Shown piece by piece: positions 34,401 to 60,720 of a stretch of DNA of 64,000 bases. Position 1 is the first letter of the stretch; every line of letters starts with the position of its first letter. Position numbers and translations under genes: made by a program. The DNA is from Eublepharis macularius (lineage: Eukaryota > Chordata > Lepidosauria > Squamata > Eublepharidae), in assembly GCF_028583425.1 (NCBI RefSeq), contig NC_072801.1:23518001-23582000 (forward strand), given 5' to 3'. Under the pieces are notes generated by a model, which was not told the DNA's origin, did no database searches, and worked only from the letters and a program-made list of their open reading frames with translations.

Positions 34401-34501
34401 CTGCTGGAGTTCCCTGTCCAGGGGGAACCATCCCTACCCCTGAGGATGGACACTTCCAGATTATATGCTCTCCCTCGCAAGAGAAGATGCAGATGACTTG
34501 A
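25335..34501 (+). CDS. TNFRSF13B: TNFRSF13B (TACI), exons 2-5
   Basis: Type III membrane receptor for BAFF and APRIL on B cells, controlling T-independent antibody responses and class switching. Exons 25335-25479, 30764-30880, 32448-32663 and 34236-34501 join in phase to 247 residues plus stop (human protein 293). In order: CRD1 with six cysteines and a DxL ligand motif (WDRLL), CRD2 with six cysteines and DxL (YDNLI), then CGQHPWEC as in human CGQHPKQC; a short stalk; a membrane helix around [20 protein letters not shown]; a cytoplasmic tail with [13 protein letters not shown], the conserved human [13 protein letters not shown] segment where signalling adaptors bind. No signal peptide is expected. 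Exon 1 was not found. All splice sites are GT/AG. Introns hold a CR1-like LINE, a SINE and Penelope-type units. I saw no break. Confidence 0.93.
25740..29040 (+). mobile_element. CR1/jockey-like LINE, broken, in TNFRSF13B intron 2
   Basis: Endonuclease-domain pieces ([55 protein letters not shown]), reverse-transcriptase pieces ([59 protein letters not shown]) and C-terminal pieces ([36 protein letters not shown]) run in order. The 3' end GTTTCTATGATTTT resembles the CR1 octamer tail. Several stops and frameshifts split the frames, for example at the ends of the 26448-26660, 27013-27507 and 27817-28035 frames. The 5' limit is approximate. A MITE interrupts it at 25885-26201. Confidence 0.88.
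25885..26201 (+). mobile_element. hAT-like MITE family B inside the CR1-like LINE
   Basis: 317 bp, tips CAGGGCTTTTTTTCAGC and AGAAAAAAGCCCTT. Perfect 8-bp duplication CTTGTTTA at 25877-25884 and 26202-26209. It holds an internal hairpin (about 25938-26077) whose arms include GATCTCCAGACAGA and TCTGTCTGGAGATC. Confidence 0.93.
29250..29365. repeat. Short inverted-repeat element
   Basis: AGAATCCTGAGAGCTGTAG and GACAGTTCTCAGAATTCC face each other as imperfect arms. Similar to 19785-19875. Confidence 0.5.
29370..30763. other. TNFRSF13B intron 2, remainder
   Basis: A direct repeat TTTTAGTGTACTCAATACCTT occurs twice at about 29798-29855, and the 29870-30000 stretch is AT-rich with a SINE-like tail. 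Otherwise nothing recognised. Confidence 0.4.
30764..30880 (+). CDS. TNFRSF13B: TNFRSF13B exon 3, CRD2
   Basis: Acceptor TTGCCTCCCCAG before 30764, donor GTAAGAG after 30880. Encodes [19 protein letters not shown], then [15 protein letters not shown], the high-affinity ligand-binding CRD2 in human TACI, with the DxL motif as D-N-L. Six cysteines conserved. Confidence 0.95.
31755..31945 (+). repeat. tRNA-derived SINE in TNFRSF13B intron 3
   Basis: Head GGCTGTGGCTCAGTGGTAGA (A box) and GGTTCAATCCC (B box) are close to a tRNA; the body CTACTTCCTGCCTGAG and TGATTCAGTATAA is SINE. Copies at 10540-10748 (minus) and 42630-42805. Confidence 0.85.
32075..32315 (+). mobile_element. Penelope-type terminal unit, third subfamily
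   Basis: GGTTTTCCGGGCTGTATTGC, CCTGACGTTTCGCCAGCAG and GTGGCTGGCATCTTCAGAG are the common tetrapod repeat I associate with Penelope tails. A 14-bp duplication TCTTTTGGCGTCTG flanks it (32061-32074, 32316-32329). It lies about 130 bp upstream of exon 4. Confidence 0.8.
32448..32663 (+). CDS. TNFRSF13B: TNFRSF13B exon 4, stalk and membrane segment
   Basis: Acceptor GGCTTCCAG before 32448, donor GTAAAT after 32663. Encodes a short stalk, the hydrophobic helix with [13 protein letters not shown] (human LGLCLCAVLC), then a basic, cysteine-bearing start of the tail. Confidence 0.93.
33028..33110 (-). repeat. SINE fragment, minus orientation
   Basis: GGATTTGACCTGAGG and AACACTAACCACTACACCAC match the inverted head of the tRNA-derived SINEs. 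Confidence 0.55.
33169..33290 (+). mobile_element. Penelope-type terminal unit
   Basis: ATCCAGAGGAGTTAGCCGCG to TTCTCTTCGTCAGATG, a well-preserved single copy of the unit that forms both arms at 11770-11978. It abuts the hairpin that follows. Confidence 0.8.
33291..33754. repeat. Long hairpin in TNFRSF13B intron 4
   Basis: Arms 33291-33387 and 33658-33754, 97 bp each, are almost perfect reverse complements (CCAGTGGTCAAACAGG / CCTGTTTGACCACTGG). The 270 bp loop ends in a CG/CA microsatellite (about 33607-33640). Confidence 0.88.
34236..34501 (+). CDS. TNFRSF13B: TNFRSF13B exon 5, cytoplasmic tail
   Basis: Acceptor TTATTTTCCAG before 34236, stop TGA at 34499-34501. Encodes [20 protein letters not shown] then TCGFCFPE; human TACI has [20 protein letters not shown] here. 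The tail continues to [14 protein letters not shown], against human GIVCVPAQEGGPGA. Confidence 0.95.
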
Positions 34502-34876
34502 AAGGAACAAGATTGGTATATTGTGCGAGATCTTGTTCCCCAACCTCAAAACACACTCCGAAGAAAGCTGCTTTACCTTACCTTAAGAACCGTATTACAC
34601 AAATCATCGGAAACTGGTGATAAAAAGCATCCTCTGGATTGTAGAGTGCAAGTACTGAATGATGAATATTTGAATGCCCTTTCCAGGGTTTAGACTCCCC
34701 TCCCCCACGCAATCAATCAGGATAGCACCCCCTGTTTGCAAACATACAGACCAGACATTTTTCTAACAAGAAACAGAGAAAGAAGGAAATGAACAGTACA
34801 GAAAAATATTCATCTTCATTTTCTATTTCTTTCTTTTCCCCCACTCCTCAGTTTATTTTCCAGAAACTCTTAGCTC

Positions 34877-34882
34877 TTTATT
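34877..34882 (-). terminator. Distal candidate poly(A) signal for USP22
   Basis: AATAAA on the minus strand, with a second at 34852-34857. Using it would give USP22 a 7-kb 3' UTR overlapping the TNFRSF13B 3' end. Speculative. Confidence 0.2.
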
Positions 34883-35285
34883 AAATCCATGTGCCCCAAA
34901 ATACCTTCGTTCCCACTACACAATCCCACCCCCACCCCCCACTGTACAAAAGGCATTCAGCTGCACACTGGAATGAACTCTGAAGAGCTTCCTGCACACA
35001 GAAAAGCAACACATGAGAGGAAAAGGTTTCAGCCTCGACTTTTCCTTATTCGTTTCATGTGCACGCACTCATGTTAATATCTTGTCAATGCCTTAGAATG
35101 CTGGCTTACCCATTCTAGGAATGGCCACAATCTAGGAAGAAAACCAAACTGTTGCTTCTCTCTCTCCTTTTTAAAAAATTGCAACCTGCTAAAATAATGC
35201 TCATAAGACTATGTCTATACACAGGATTTGAAAAAAATGCACGAGACTGAATGAAATATGCAAATATCTAATCAGTAGCATGTGA

Positions 35286-35291
35286 AATAAA
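35286..35291 (+). terminator. Candidate poly(A) signal for TNFRSF13B
   Basis: AATAAA about 785 nt past the stop. An ATTAAA at 34880-34885 is an alternative. Neither is proven. Confidence 0.35.
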
Positions 35292-36149
35292 ATAGCTGTT
35301 TTCTGCAATGTGAGTCGCATTAACCTATTCGCACATTTAAAACACAGGAACAGAGACACCCCCAATCCTAGATATTTTTAACTCTAGAAGAATCCTGCTG
35401 GATTATATCCAAGGTCCATCCTGTTTCCAACAGAGGCTTTTACAAGAAAGGCACAGAGGCCAAAGGGTTCTCCCTGCCATTTGCCCCTCGGCAACTGATA
35501 CTCAAGAAGTCTACCAACGCTGAACATGAAGTTCTCATGATTAACAGGCCTCAGTAGATCTGCCCTCCATGAACTGGTTTCATCCCTTTTTAAAGTCAAC
35601 ACATTCTATGTTGACTTCTCAACAAGGTCCACTGATTTTTAGGAAGGCCAACTTACCAATGGTGCATGCTTTTAAGATTACACAAAACCACAGTGCCATT
35701 AATCTCTTTTGCCAGTGTGCCCTCCATGCCCAGAGTCACCCATTCACCCTAAAGGAGGACACAGAATGCCCAAATCAAAATTGCTAATCAATTAAAAGCA
35801 AGCTAAAGCTTAGCTTGGAACACACATTTCATGTTCTGGTGTCTTTTACTGGTGGTTGATGATTATGGGAATCTTGAGAGGACTGGCAAAGGGACGGGAA
35901 TGTGGGGGGATACTTAACCCTTTCCCTGCTGGCCATTTGTCTACTCCAATCCCCCTTGCCTAGTAAATTTCTCACATGCAAGGGTCTAAGCAAACTCCTG
36001 ATTACCCAACTCGAGCTTTTACTATCTTGTAGCTGCTTTTCCTTGGGTTGTGTGTGTGGAACAGACACCTGTTGGGAAATGAATCCCACAACTACATGCA
36101 ATATGTCTCTTGACCCTAGGATATTATAGGTGAAACATTTTGAACACCT

Positions 36150-36345
36150 GAAGAAGAAGAAGATGCTACCAAGTCGCGACTGACTCATGGCAACCCTGTC
36201 CTCAGGGCGTTCCAAGGAAAGGAGAAGCAGAGGTGATTTGCCATTGCCTTCTTCCACAGTGCATTCCCAGTCTTTGGTGGTCTCCCATTCAAGTACTAAC
36301 TGTGGCAGACGCTGCTGAGCTCCCAAGATCTGACAAGCCTGGGCT
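36150..36345 (-). repeat. 5S-rRNA-derived SINE, minus orientation
   Basis: Reversed, it reads TACTTGAATGGGAGACCACC, the 5S internal promoter region, followed by GCAATGGCAAATCACCTCTG and CCATGAGTCAGTCGCGACTT. Same family as 62296-62490. Confidence 0.85.
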
Positions 36346-37206
36346 AAAATTCAAGCTGCCAAAACCCACTATAAAAATACAAGCCCTTCTTGTAAAGCAG
36401 GGGTGGGGACCATGCCCCAGCTTTGCTGCAGCCAGCTGAAATGAACAGAGGTGATACTCGATTGTGCAAGGAGTTAAACATGAAATACACACTTGAAATA
36501 CACACTCAGCCTGGCTCGAGAAGCACATCGGAAGACCCATCAATATGACCAAGATGCACCTTAATTCAGAGCATGCTTGCCCTCAGGGCAGGCCTCCTTC
36601 CTGGTTACCAGGCAACGGGAGCACACAGCCCATGCGCGTAAGCAGATGGGAAATGGTGTCTCTTTCTTCAGTACTCCCTGTGACGTGTTGGAGAAAGAAC
36701 ACCATGTGATGCTCAAGGATACAACGCTGGTCTGCATTGTCCTGAATTCCAAAGGCAAAAGGTGCCAGGGTTGTTTTCAAGACAATGAAGGAGGGAGGGG
36801 CTAAAGTCAACTACATCCCCCTTCTTGAAAGATCCTCACTAAAACACAGACCAACTAGCATATACAAAGGGGGGGGGGGGAAATAAGATTATCATCACAT
36901 ACCAGTTTAGCTTTTGACAAAATGACCTAAATACATCTATAAAGCATATTACAATGATGCATTCTGATTTACTATCTCGACCATGTGACCAACTGAGGAC
37001 CTGGACATCATTTCCCTCCCTCCAGGTTATCCTCCTAAGAGGTAACAGTTATGCTACCTCCACATAACTGCAGGCCCAAAGAGCAGCCACAAGGAAATCC
37101 TCCAAAAGTTAGCAAAATGGCAAAGATGTCTCTGCAGGTGCAAATGGCATTTCTAGCATCAACACAGAAGGGGTGGGGTGGGGGGAAGCTGCCTCAAATG
37201 ACGAGG

Positions 37207-37303
37207 CATGCATCTGACGAAGAGAGCTATAGCTCTCGAAAGCATATGTACAATAAAGTTGGTTAGTCTTAAAGGTGCTACTGGACTCTTTACTATTTTC
37301 CAA
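37207..37303 (-). mobile_element. Penelope-type terminal unit, inverted
   Basis: GCATGCATCTGACGAAGAGA through GGTTAGTCTTAAAGGTGCTA to TTTACTATTTTC is the reverse complement of the unit at 33169-33290. Confidence 0.75.
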
Positions 37304-37387
37304 AATTAAAAGCTGCAAGCATGAAAGATACACACAAGGCTCGTGATCAAAGATGCCTTTGACTCAAGCTTGTAAATAGTCACATTG

Positions 37388-37468
37388 CAATCCTACAAAG
37401 AGTTACTTCAGTCTAAGCCCATTGATTTCAATGGGCGTAGACCGGAGTAACTCTTCTTAGGATTGCAC
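37388..37468. mobile_element. Short palindromic MITE
   Basis: Arms of about 37 nt (GCAATCCTACAAAGAGTTAC / GTAACTCTTCTTAGGATTGC) meet at CCCATTGATTTCAATGGG. Likely relatives, more diverged, near 6830, 24250 and 53810. Confidence 0.7.
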
Positions 37469-37499
37469 TGTAAGAAAAGAGCTGCTGCCAGGAGACTAA

Positions 37500-40400
37500 A
37501 CATGGACGCTGGGAGATAGGTAGTCTTCTCTTTCAGGTCAGAAATAAACAGCATTAAATACAAGCAGAAAAGTAGACTAGCAAAGATGTTTGTGGGCTAA
37601 TAATTTTGCAGAGCATGTTTGCACAGCTGCTTATATTCCACCTCCGCCCCACCGCCCAAAACCCCAATGTTTTTTAAAGCCATGCTGTATTGGTCAATAC
37701 TCCCAGCTTCTCTCCAAAGGTTTTGGCATGTTCAGAGGCAACATGGAATATTAGAAAGGAATTTTTTGCAGGCAGTAACTGTGAGGGTTCAAACAAGAAC
37801 CAGTCAAGACAGATGAACTTTTCTGTCACTTGCTTCTCCTAAAGAACCACCTAATCTGCTATGATACACCAATGGCAATTGGGAGGTCCACTTCAGAAAG
37901 ATGTTGACTATGTCCTTCGAGTATTTTGGTTCTATGGCCATGATTATCGGAAGGGAGATTGGGGGCCTTTGAAACTGGGCCTCAAACCCAGATCCATCAA
38001 TTTTGACTGGACTTGGTTGCCATCTGTGACTGGGCCCCAATTCTGAGCCTTCAGGGAAGGAACGGGTATCTTGCTCTGGATCGGGCAGATGCAGGGTGAA
38101 TCTGTCCCATTGCTTCCCCAATCCTTTCAGGAGCAAAAAAGAAAAAGCGCTCCTCTCTCCAGCACTCAAGATGAAGTGGAGACAGACTCAAGGGCTTTCG
38201 AACACAAGGCTTAGAAGTGAAATGCAAGGCAGCTGTACCAAAAACAAGTTCACAGCCCCCGCCCCGACACCGTTCTTGTGGCTACATCACTACGACCACA
38301 GAAATGAAACAAGAATTGGAAAAATCACAGCGCTCAAACCAGACCTTGCTTAGTAAGCAAGTATGAAATCAGAGTGAAAAAACAAATCCTCCCCCCTGCC
38401 ATGGAATATCATTCCACGTGATCTGTGGTAGTAAAGAGAAAGTAGATGCATTTTTGGACACGACCGCAAGAAAACCTTTCTTGCTACATACATTTTTAAA
38501 AGATAGGTACACATGTGGCGCTTGTGAAAGAGGCATGTGAGGGTTCACAATTACATCAATTTCATTCTAGCGGAAGAAACAGGATTCCTTTCTTTGGAAT
38601 TTAACAGGAGAAAGGAATAGAGAGTTTGGAGATAGGGGGCGGGGAGAGCTCTTCGGTGCTCTTATGGCACTACCCACCGTTCAACCACGAGGGGGTGCCA
38701 TATCTCCATTTTAAACAAAGTAAGCTGCTCCTGCTGCATCAGTGTCAGCCAGGAAGTCGTAAGAGACCAACTCCTATCCCACTGCAAGCTTACTGCATTA
38801 TTAAAAAGGAAGCAGGAAGACACCATTACAACGAGGGGCATTTTTTTTAAAGGAACCCTATTTCACCTGCACATTGTTATACTTGCACTCAATCTATTTA
38901 AAAAAACAAAACACTGGCCAGGCAATCACAAACTACTGCACACACGTGATATTTTGAAGAATGAGAAACTTGGAAGCAAACACACACACACACAGAAACC
39001 ATCTGCCTGCCCACTTCCAATACAGTTTTAACTTCCAGATTAGAGAATGGCGTGGCCAGAAGCAGTTATAGTATTGCTGCTCTCTAGATCACGAGGAGCC
39101 TGGCTTTGTTGGGGCGACTGGCGTCCCAATTTTCAGCCACTGCAGACTTTTCCCATATTGAATTGTGCATTGACGACACTCAATGCACTGCAGATTTGGG
39201 GCATGGTCATACAGAGCGTCCGATGGGCCTTTTGAGTTGCAGCAATACCCTCAGGTGAATTGAGCCCACACTGTTCAACACACTTCCAGGAGATGGCATA
39301 CAGCAGGGGAACATTGCAAGCACAAAAATGGCCTTTCCAATAAAACCAGTCTGTCATTTCTGACTTTCTCTGAGACAATTGGCTAGTAAGCATTCCCACG
39401 CAAGGGGGGATTCCCCAGAATATAGCTTGAAAACACAGTGCATTACAGCCTGACCAAAAATAAAAAATTTTTGTTGGGTATCACAGGACTCCCATCAGTA
39501 AAGCACTGCGATCAAATACAGTGATAACATTTGGGTGGCAAGAGATTCATCTGAGAAAAGCAGTGCTAGAAATGACTCCACTGCATTCTTTTTTTTAAAA
39601 AGCATCATCCATCTTCAGTGTATGAAAGCAGAGCAACGTCTAAAAATCTCCGCCAAACTTCCTACTATCTAGACATCCACCTACCTGACCCTTGGAATTA
39701 AGCCTGGGCAGTAGCAGCCTTCTGAATACCTCTAATCTCTGCAGACACTATCTGCCTTTCCACAATTCTTTCTCCTCCACTGCCTGCTGCGAGAGGTAAA
39801 CACATCAACCAGAAGTGGATAACCAGACACATACAACCCTGGAAGTAAATTTCTACACATTAGCAGAGCCCACCCCTGCACATACAATGCCAAGGTATTA
39901 CAGATCTGCACTCCTCACCACAGGAGGCGGGGAGGGGGGGGGAGGTATCCTCTGACTTTCAGCATGTAGCAAGATTCCTCTTCAGGTGAAGCACCCACAA
40001 GGCAGATTAGCAAATTTACTATCCTTCTCCTTCAGGGCACCCAATATGAATTTACACACAGGCACAGAACAATTGTTCCATGCACACTGGGAGATTTCTG
40101 GATCACAATAACTGTCTTAGAATGCCAGATCAAGCTTTCAAGATATAAAGGGCCCTTGCAGAAGTGATGGAACTGCAAAATTTTAAAAGGATTGTCCTTT
40201 AAAAGAGACGGATAACCCCCCCCCCCAAAAAACATCTGGTGCATTGAGGGGGGGGGGTATTTGCAGGGGCCATTTACATAAAGAACAGTTGTAAAAGTAG
40301 GGACAAAGCCAGTTCCTGTTGTGTGTGTGTGTGCGCGCGCATATGCGTGTGGGGGGGGGAAGCGTGTGTTTGTGTGTAGGGCTTTAAACTGCATTCTGAA

Positions 40401-41903
40401 GGGGTTTACAAGGTAAATGACTCCTTTTCTCATAAGCAGCAAATCAAACACGGTGCTGCCTCTTAAGTTATAAAATATACAGTCCATGTGGACTCCCAGC
40501 CAGTGTCTAGACAGCAAGGAGGGGGAGAAGGGGGAACAGGAGAAGAGGAACATAAACGCATTTGTGACAAAGCAGAAGCAAGCCAGCTTGCAGGCATCCA
40601 AGAACTAATGGCACAGCTGAGGGTTCGGTTTTGTATACAGAGTGGGTGTGATGTATGAGAAAATTAATATATCTGAGAGATAAGGGACTAACAAAAACAA
40701 AGCAAGTGGGGAAACCTTTTTGTTTACTTTTGTGTCCTGTGTTAAGGCAGAGGTGTCCAAGACTTGGAAATTAATTGCAACAATGGCCCCCGATCACTGC
40801 AGTTAGCAGATGGCAGATTTTTTCAATGCCAAGTGTCTCACGAGGGCTATATTTCTTTGGAAAGGGTGGAAAAAACCAAACCAAACCACTGAGCAACAAC
40901 AACGCTGCCGAGAGACAGAGGTCAGACTTATTCACAATTTTTTTTTCAAAAAAATAAAACAATCAAGACCACTTTTACAGTATAAACACTCCAATTCATT
41001 CTTCTTTTTTTAACAGGTAGCAATTATGCATTTCATTCTTGTGGTGGGGAGGAGGGTGGTGAAGAAGGGAGAAGGAAATTAAGAAAATAACTATTTATAG
41101 AAAAAGGGTTCAAACAGAAAAAGAATCTGAGCCAGTAGGTCTGATGAACAGTCCTTAGATGCCTGAAATTACCTGTGAAGCAGCAAGGAGTCGCCACACT
41201 GAGAGCATCTTCGGGTGCCACAAATCCAGACTTCTTTAAATGCTTGCCAAAAAACAAGAGAGTCTAATAATTTCATACTGTATTTATTTAATAACTAAAA
41301 TTCACAAATAAAAAGGTACTTGCAAAGTCCATTTTCGTTGCGTCGTCCCAATTCTCCTCCATTTTTACTGCGTTCGGACGCATAGGCATTTAAAAAAAAG
41401 GGGGGGGGGGCTTGGGTTCAGGTTTTGATTTTTGTATTTAAATTATAACTGTTGTATGACTGGTCAAAGTTGGAGCAGAAGCACCAATGGAGAAGATGCT
41501 TTTATGGAGATGAGAGTACACAACCCCCCGGCCTTCCCACACACATTTTCCGAGGAATTTAGGGAGATGCTGCCAGCGTGCGGGCTCCCATTTTCCCCCC
41601 AACCCAGAGCAATCTTTTCATTATTATATTTCCTCTCTCAAAAAGTCACTGCCTGTAGCCTCTTTTACATTTCCCCCCCTCTTCTGTCCTTGCAGGACTG
41701 CATACATGGTGGAACATGGGTTCGTTTCTTACTCCGCTAGGCCGTGAGCCAGCGGCAAGCAGGTCCTGTTTGCAGCTCAGTGCTTGGTGTCGAATGGGTG
41801 TCTTTTCATTTCAGGTAGGTTTGTGTGTCTTTTTTTTTCCTTTCAGAAGGCTGCCATTCATTATGCTTCCTTTCATTTTTCTCTCTCAAGCTGCTGGATA
41901 AGG
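37500..41903 (-). other. USP22: Probable USP22 3' untranslated region and 3' flank
   Basis: Directly downstream of the USP22 stop on the minus strand and nearly free of recognised mobile elements from 37.5 kb up. Human USP22 has a 3' UTR of over 3 kb, so much of this is probably transcribed. AATAAA on the minus strand occurs at 41283-41288, about 620 nt past the stop. I found no clear one between 37.5 and 41.2 kb, so the real end is unknown. Microsatellites: CA near 38983-38996, GT/GC near 40320-40345. Confidence 0.45.
41283..41288 (-). terminator. USP22: Proximal candidate poly(A) signal for USP22
   Basis: Minus-strand AATAAATA about 620 nt downstream of the USP22 stop. Would give a much shorter 3' UTR than in human. 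Confidence 0.35.
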
Positions 41904-57271
<15,368 letters not shown>

Positions 57272-58500
57272 CTACAAAATATTGTAAGAAAAAAGAGGGT
57301 ATAAAGGCAGAGGGTTTTTTTTTAAAAATCACTCCTCCTGATATTACTTTTGCAGTATTTGATACCTTCAGCTCTTTTCAGAAGAACCATACTCATCTCC
57401 TCAACTCCATTGCTCCTAAAAATATAACTGTACCTAGACTCCCATCCTGCCAGCACATGGTCTACAAAGAATATGGGGGGCACGAATTGATAACTCGGTC
57501 ATTAGTACAAGCTGTTGTAAGGTGGCCTGCAATCCCTTTGTGGAGGCATCTAATACCCACAGTGCAAGTATTCATGAAGTCACGCCTTTCTTGCAAATTA
57601 AATCAATGTGTTCTTGTTCTTTTAAACACCTACGCTGATCCAATTTTGGTTCAATGGCCAATTGAGATGTGGCCACTGGCCACCTTGAGGAAAGAAAGTC
57701 CCATTTAGTTATCCATGGAAAAAGGATATTGAACTTCTTACTTTAGCCAGCTTTTTCTTTGCCAAACACACACACACAAACACACACATGCACCGTACTG
57801 CAATAATTGCAACTCAAAGACAAATTACTAGCAAAGCCTTTGTTCTGCTTTAGGGCCAAACTGTAGGATGCTATCACAAGTTCCAGCCCAGTGAAACAGA
57901 GAAATAGTATGAAGTGATGCAATAACTTTTGTTCTTACTGAAAGACCTTCTTTGTTGTCCTTTCTGGCAGAATGGCTCCTTTTCTGAAGCCGCACCTACT
58001 TTCTGTGTGATGGCATCTCTAAATGGGTCAGGAAGGTGCCTATTCTCCTGGATTGTAAGAACCTTTGCAAAGCAGAACTGTTCTGTGTTAGAGAAAATGG
58101 CGTTTTCTTTGGGCTGTTGATACTTGTATTTAATGTTGTTATGACTGTTTTAAAATTATGAGTTAAGTTTCTTTGGGTCCTCTTGAGGGGGAAGGGAGAA
58201 TGACAGGGTAAATAAAATTAAATAAATAAAATTACTGGTCAACAAGTAAGTGGCCTGCACCACTTGATTTGAAAACACTGTGGTTTGAGCAGTTTGTATA
58301 GGAATCTTGACACCACTGGTATGGGTATCACATTAAATAGCTTTCCTCTTAATATTATTTTAATTTTATCACATCTACACAGCCTATACGCAGTTGCAAG
58401 AGTTATTTTATTTATTTAAACCATTTTGATACCACCTTTCTACTGAAATAGGGTCCTGGTGGGAACAGATATTGTTGGTCTAATTTCTGACATGTTCACC
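57272..58500. other. USP22 intron 8, first part
   Basis: AC microsatellite near 57763-57790. I looked for USP22 exon 8 on the minus strand and did not find it. A 151-codon + strand frame (57253-57708) has no known motif. Confidence 0.4.
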
Positions 58501-60720
58501 ATGTGAAACACATAGAAGATTGGTTTTAATAATAATAAAACCAAACATTTCTTTGAAATATATAATGGAACAAATCATTAGATTTGGGAAGTATTCTGGA
58601 TATAAACTGAACAAAAAGAAGACCAAGATAATGTTACCATTAGCAACTAAGGAAGAACAAGAAGAAATGAAAAAATTAACAAAATGTGTTGTCACAAAAA
58701 GCCAATAAAATATTTGAGTATATATGTAACAGGCCAAAATGATAATTTATATAAAAAAAACTATCAAAAAGTCTGGCTAAGCATTATTGAAGATCTACAA
58801 AGATGGAAACAATTGAAAATTTCATGGTTAGGAAGAATTTCTACTGTCAAAATGAATATATTACCAAAGTTGAGTTTTCTGTTTCAAATGTTACCAATTC
58901 ATACAGATGAAAATACATTAAAAATGGCAGAAAACAATAAGTAACTTTGTATGGAACAGGAGGAAAGTAAGAATAAGATTCAAAATATTACAAGATGGAA
59001 AAAAATGAGGAGGCTTAGCCATACCAAATTGTATCGCCAAGCAGCTACATTAGTTTGGATATCAGAATGGATTATAAATCCAAATAGAAGGAATATTAAA
59101 CTGGAAATAACTGATGCCAAAGAAGAAACCCATACCTATCTATGGATCAAGTAATCATTAAAAACCATTCAAAGACAAGATGATACTCATATCTTGAGAG
59201 ATGGACTATTAAGGGCAGAAACAGAATAAATCTGCCAGCTTCGCCACTGATATCTCCAATATATGCCTACTGTGACGCTAGTAGAAGAAATAAAATTGAC
59301 TACATAAATTATGAATATATGATGGATAAACAAGGGAAAATAAAATTCTGGCAGGAAATTCAAGATGCTGTATTATCAAATGGTATCTAAATTTAAAGAA
59401 CAAATAGCTAAAGAAGGAGGCCGGCTTAGAGAGAGAACAGCTTTTGAACAATTAATTGCTGGAGACTCAAAGCATCTATTAGGAAAAATATATAAAGTGT
59501 TAATGCAATATGATACAGAAACAGAACAAGGAAAAATTGTACGATAAAATGGATGCAAAATTTTGGAGAAAATATATCCATGAGCCAGTGGGAAAACCTA
59601 TGGACTAAAGAAATCAAATTTATTTTGTGTCAAGTACTAAGGGAGAATTGGTATAAAATGTTTTTTAGATGGTATATTACTCCAAAAGATATTGCAAAAA
59701 CTAATAAATAGTATAATGGAAAATGTTGGAAATGTCAGAATATGGATGTAACTTTTTATGATATATGGTGGACGTGTAAAGCAGCAAGGAAATATTGGAT
59801 AGAAACAGGGCTTTTTTCAAGGGGAACGCGGGGGAATGGAGTTCCGGAACCTCTTGAAAATGGTCACATGGCTGGTGGCCCCGCCCTCTGATCTCCAGAC
59901 AGAGGGGAGTTGAGATTGCCCTCCACGCCACTCAGCGGTGTGGAGGGCAATCGAAACTCCCCTCTGTCTGGAGATCAGGGGGCGGGGCCACCAGCCATGT
60001 GACCATTTTCTCTGAGGGCAACCCACTGAGTTCCACCACCTCTTTTCCCAGAAAAAAAGCCCTGGATAGAAATAAAGAAATGCAAAAGATATAAAAATTT
60101 AAATTTGTGATGAGCCCCAAAAATATGTCGTAAAATGTTATACCAAGCAATTTTACAAAAATGCATAGTGAATTATTCAAGTATATGGTGATGGCAGCAA
60201 GAGTGATTTGGGTATCAAATTGGAAGGCAGAAAAATGTCCAGATTTGAGGGAATGGAAGAATAAATTACATGAATACGCAATGATGACAAAATTAACATA
60301 TACATAATAGACTGACCTGAGAATTTCAAGAAAAATGGTAAGTATTTTTAACTACTTGGTTAAAAATCAAGAATAAGTAAGAATTTTAAGTTTAAATTAG
60401 AATAGGAAAAGAGATCAGCAATATATATTTGTAATACATGTTTATAACAAAATCATTACTGAGGATGAAGATAGATGGTAAAGATAGAATAGAAATATTG
60501 ATATAGAAGTGAAAAATCAGGAATATATAAGGCATGTCTATACAGATATGTGACCTATATGATTTGAATGATGTTAATTTTAGGTTTATGTTAAAATGTA
60601 TATGTCTACTTTAAGTTTTATGTAGATAAATGTAGAAGTAGATGATAGTAGATGTAAGATTTAGTGATTATATGATTATATTTTGGGGTTTATAAAATGA
60701 AATAAAATTTATTTTTTTTA
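58500..60720 (+). mobile_element. L1 LINE, 5'-truncated, in USP22 intron 8
   Basis: Reverse-transcriptase end and C-terminal region of L1 ORF2: IRFGKYSGYKLNKKKTKIM, then DLQRWKQLKISWLGRISTVK and MNILPKLSFLFQMLPI, then a [20 protein letters not shown]-like Cys stretch near 59730. Frames are broken by several stops, for example after each of the 58520-58708, 58684-58944 and 58951-59154 frames. An AT-rich 3' UTR ends in AAATAAAATTTATTTTTTTT. The 5' limit is approximate. Confidence 0.85.
59806..60064 (+). mobile_element. hAT-like MITE family B inside L1
   Basis: 259 bp, tips CAGGGCTTTTTTCA and GAAAAAAAGCCCTG. Perfect 8-bp duplication GATAGAAA at 59798-59805 and 60065-60072, which is L1 sequence. 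Internal hairpin about 59860-60010 as in the 25885 copy. Confidence 0.94.

Noticed and set aside
35829-36326. 165-codon minus-strand frame
   Set aside because: Runs into the 5S-derived SINE; no protein family recognised.
40032-40601. 189-codon open frame on the minus strand
   Set aside because: Lies in the probable USP22 3' UTR, is low-complexity in places (a GT/GC microsatellite read as HTH repeats) and has no known domain.
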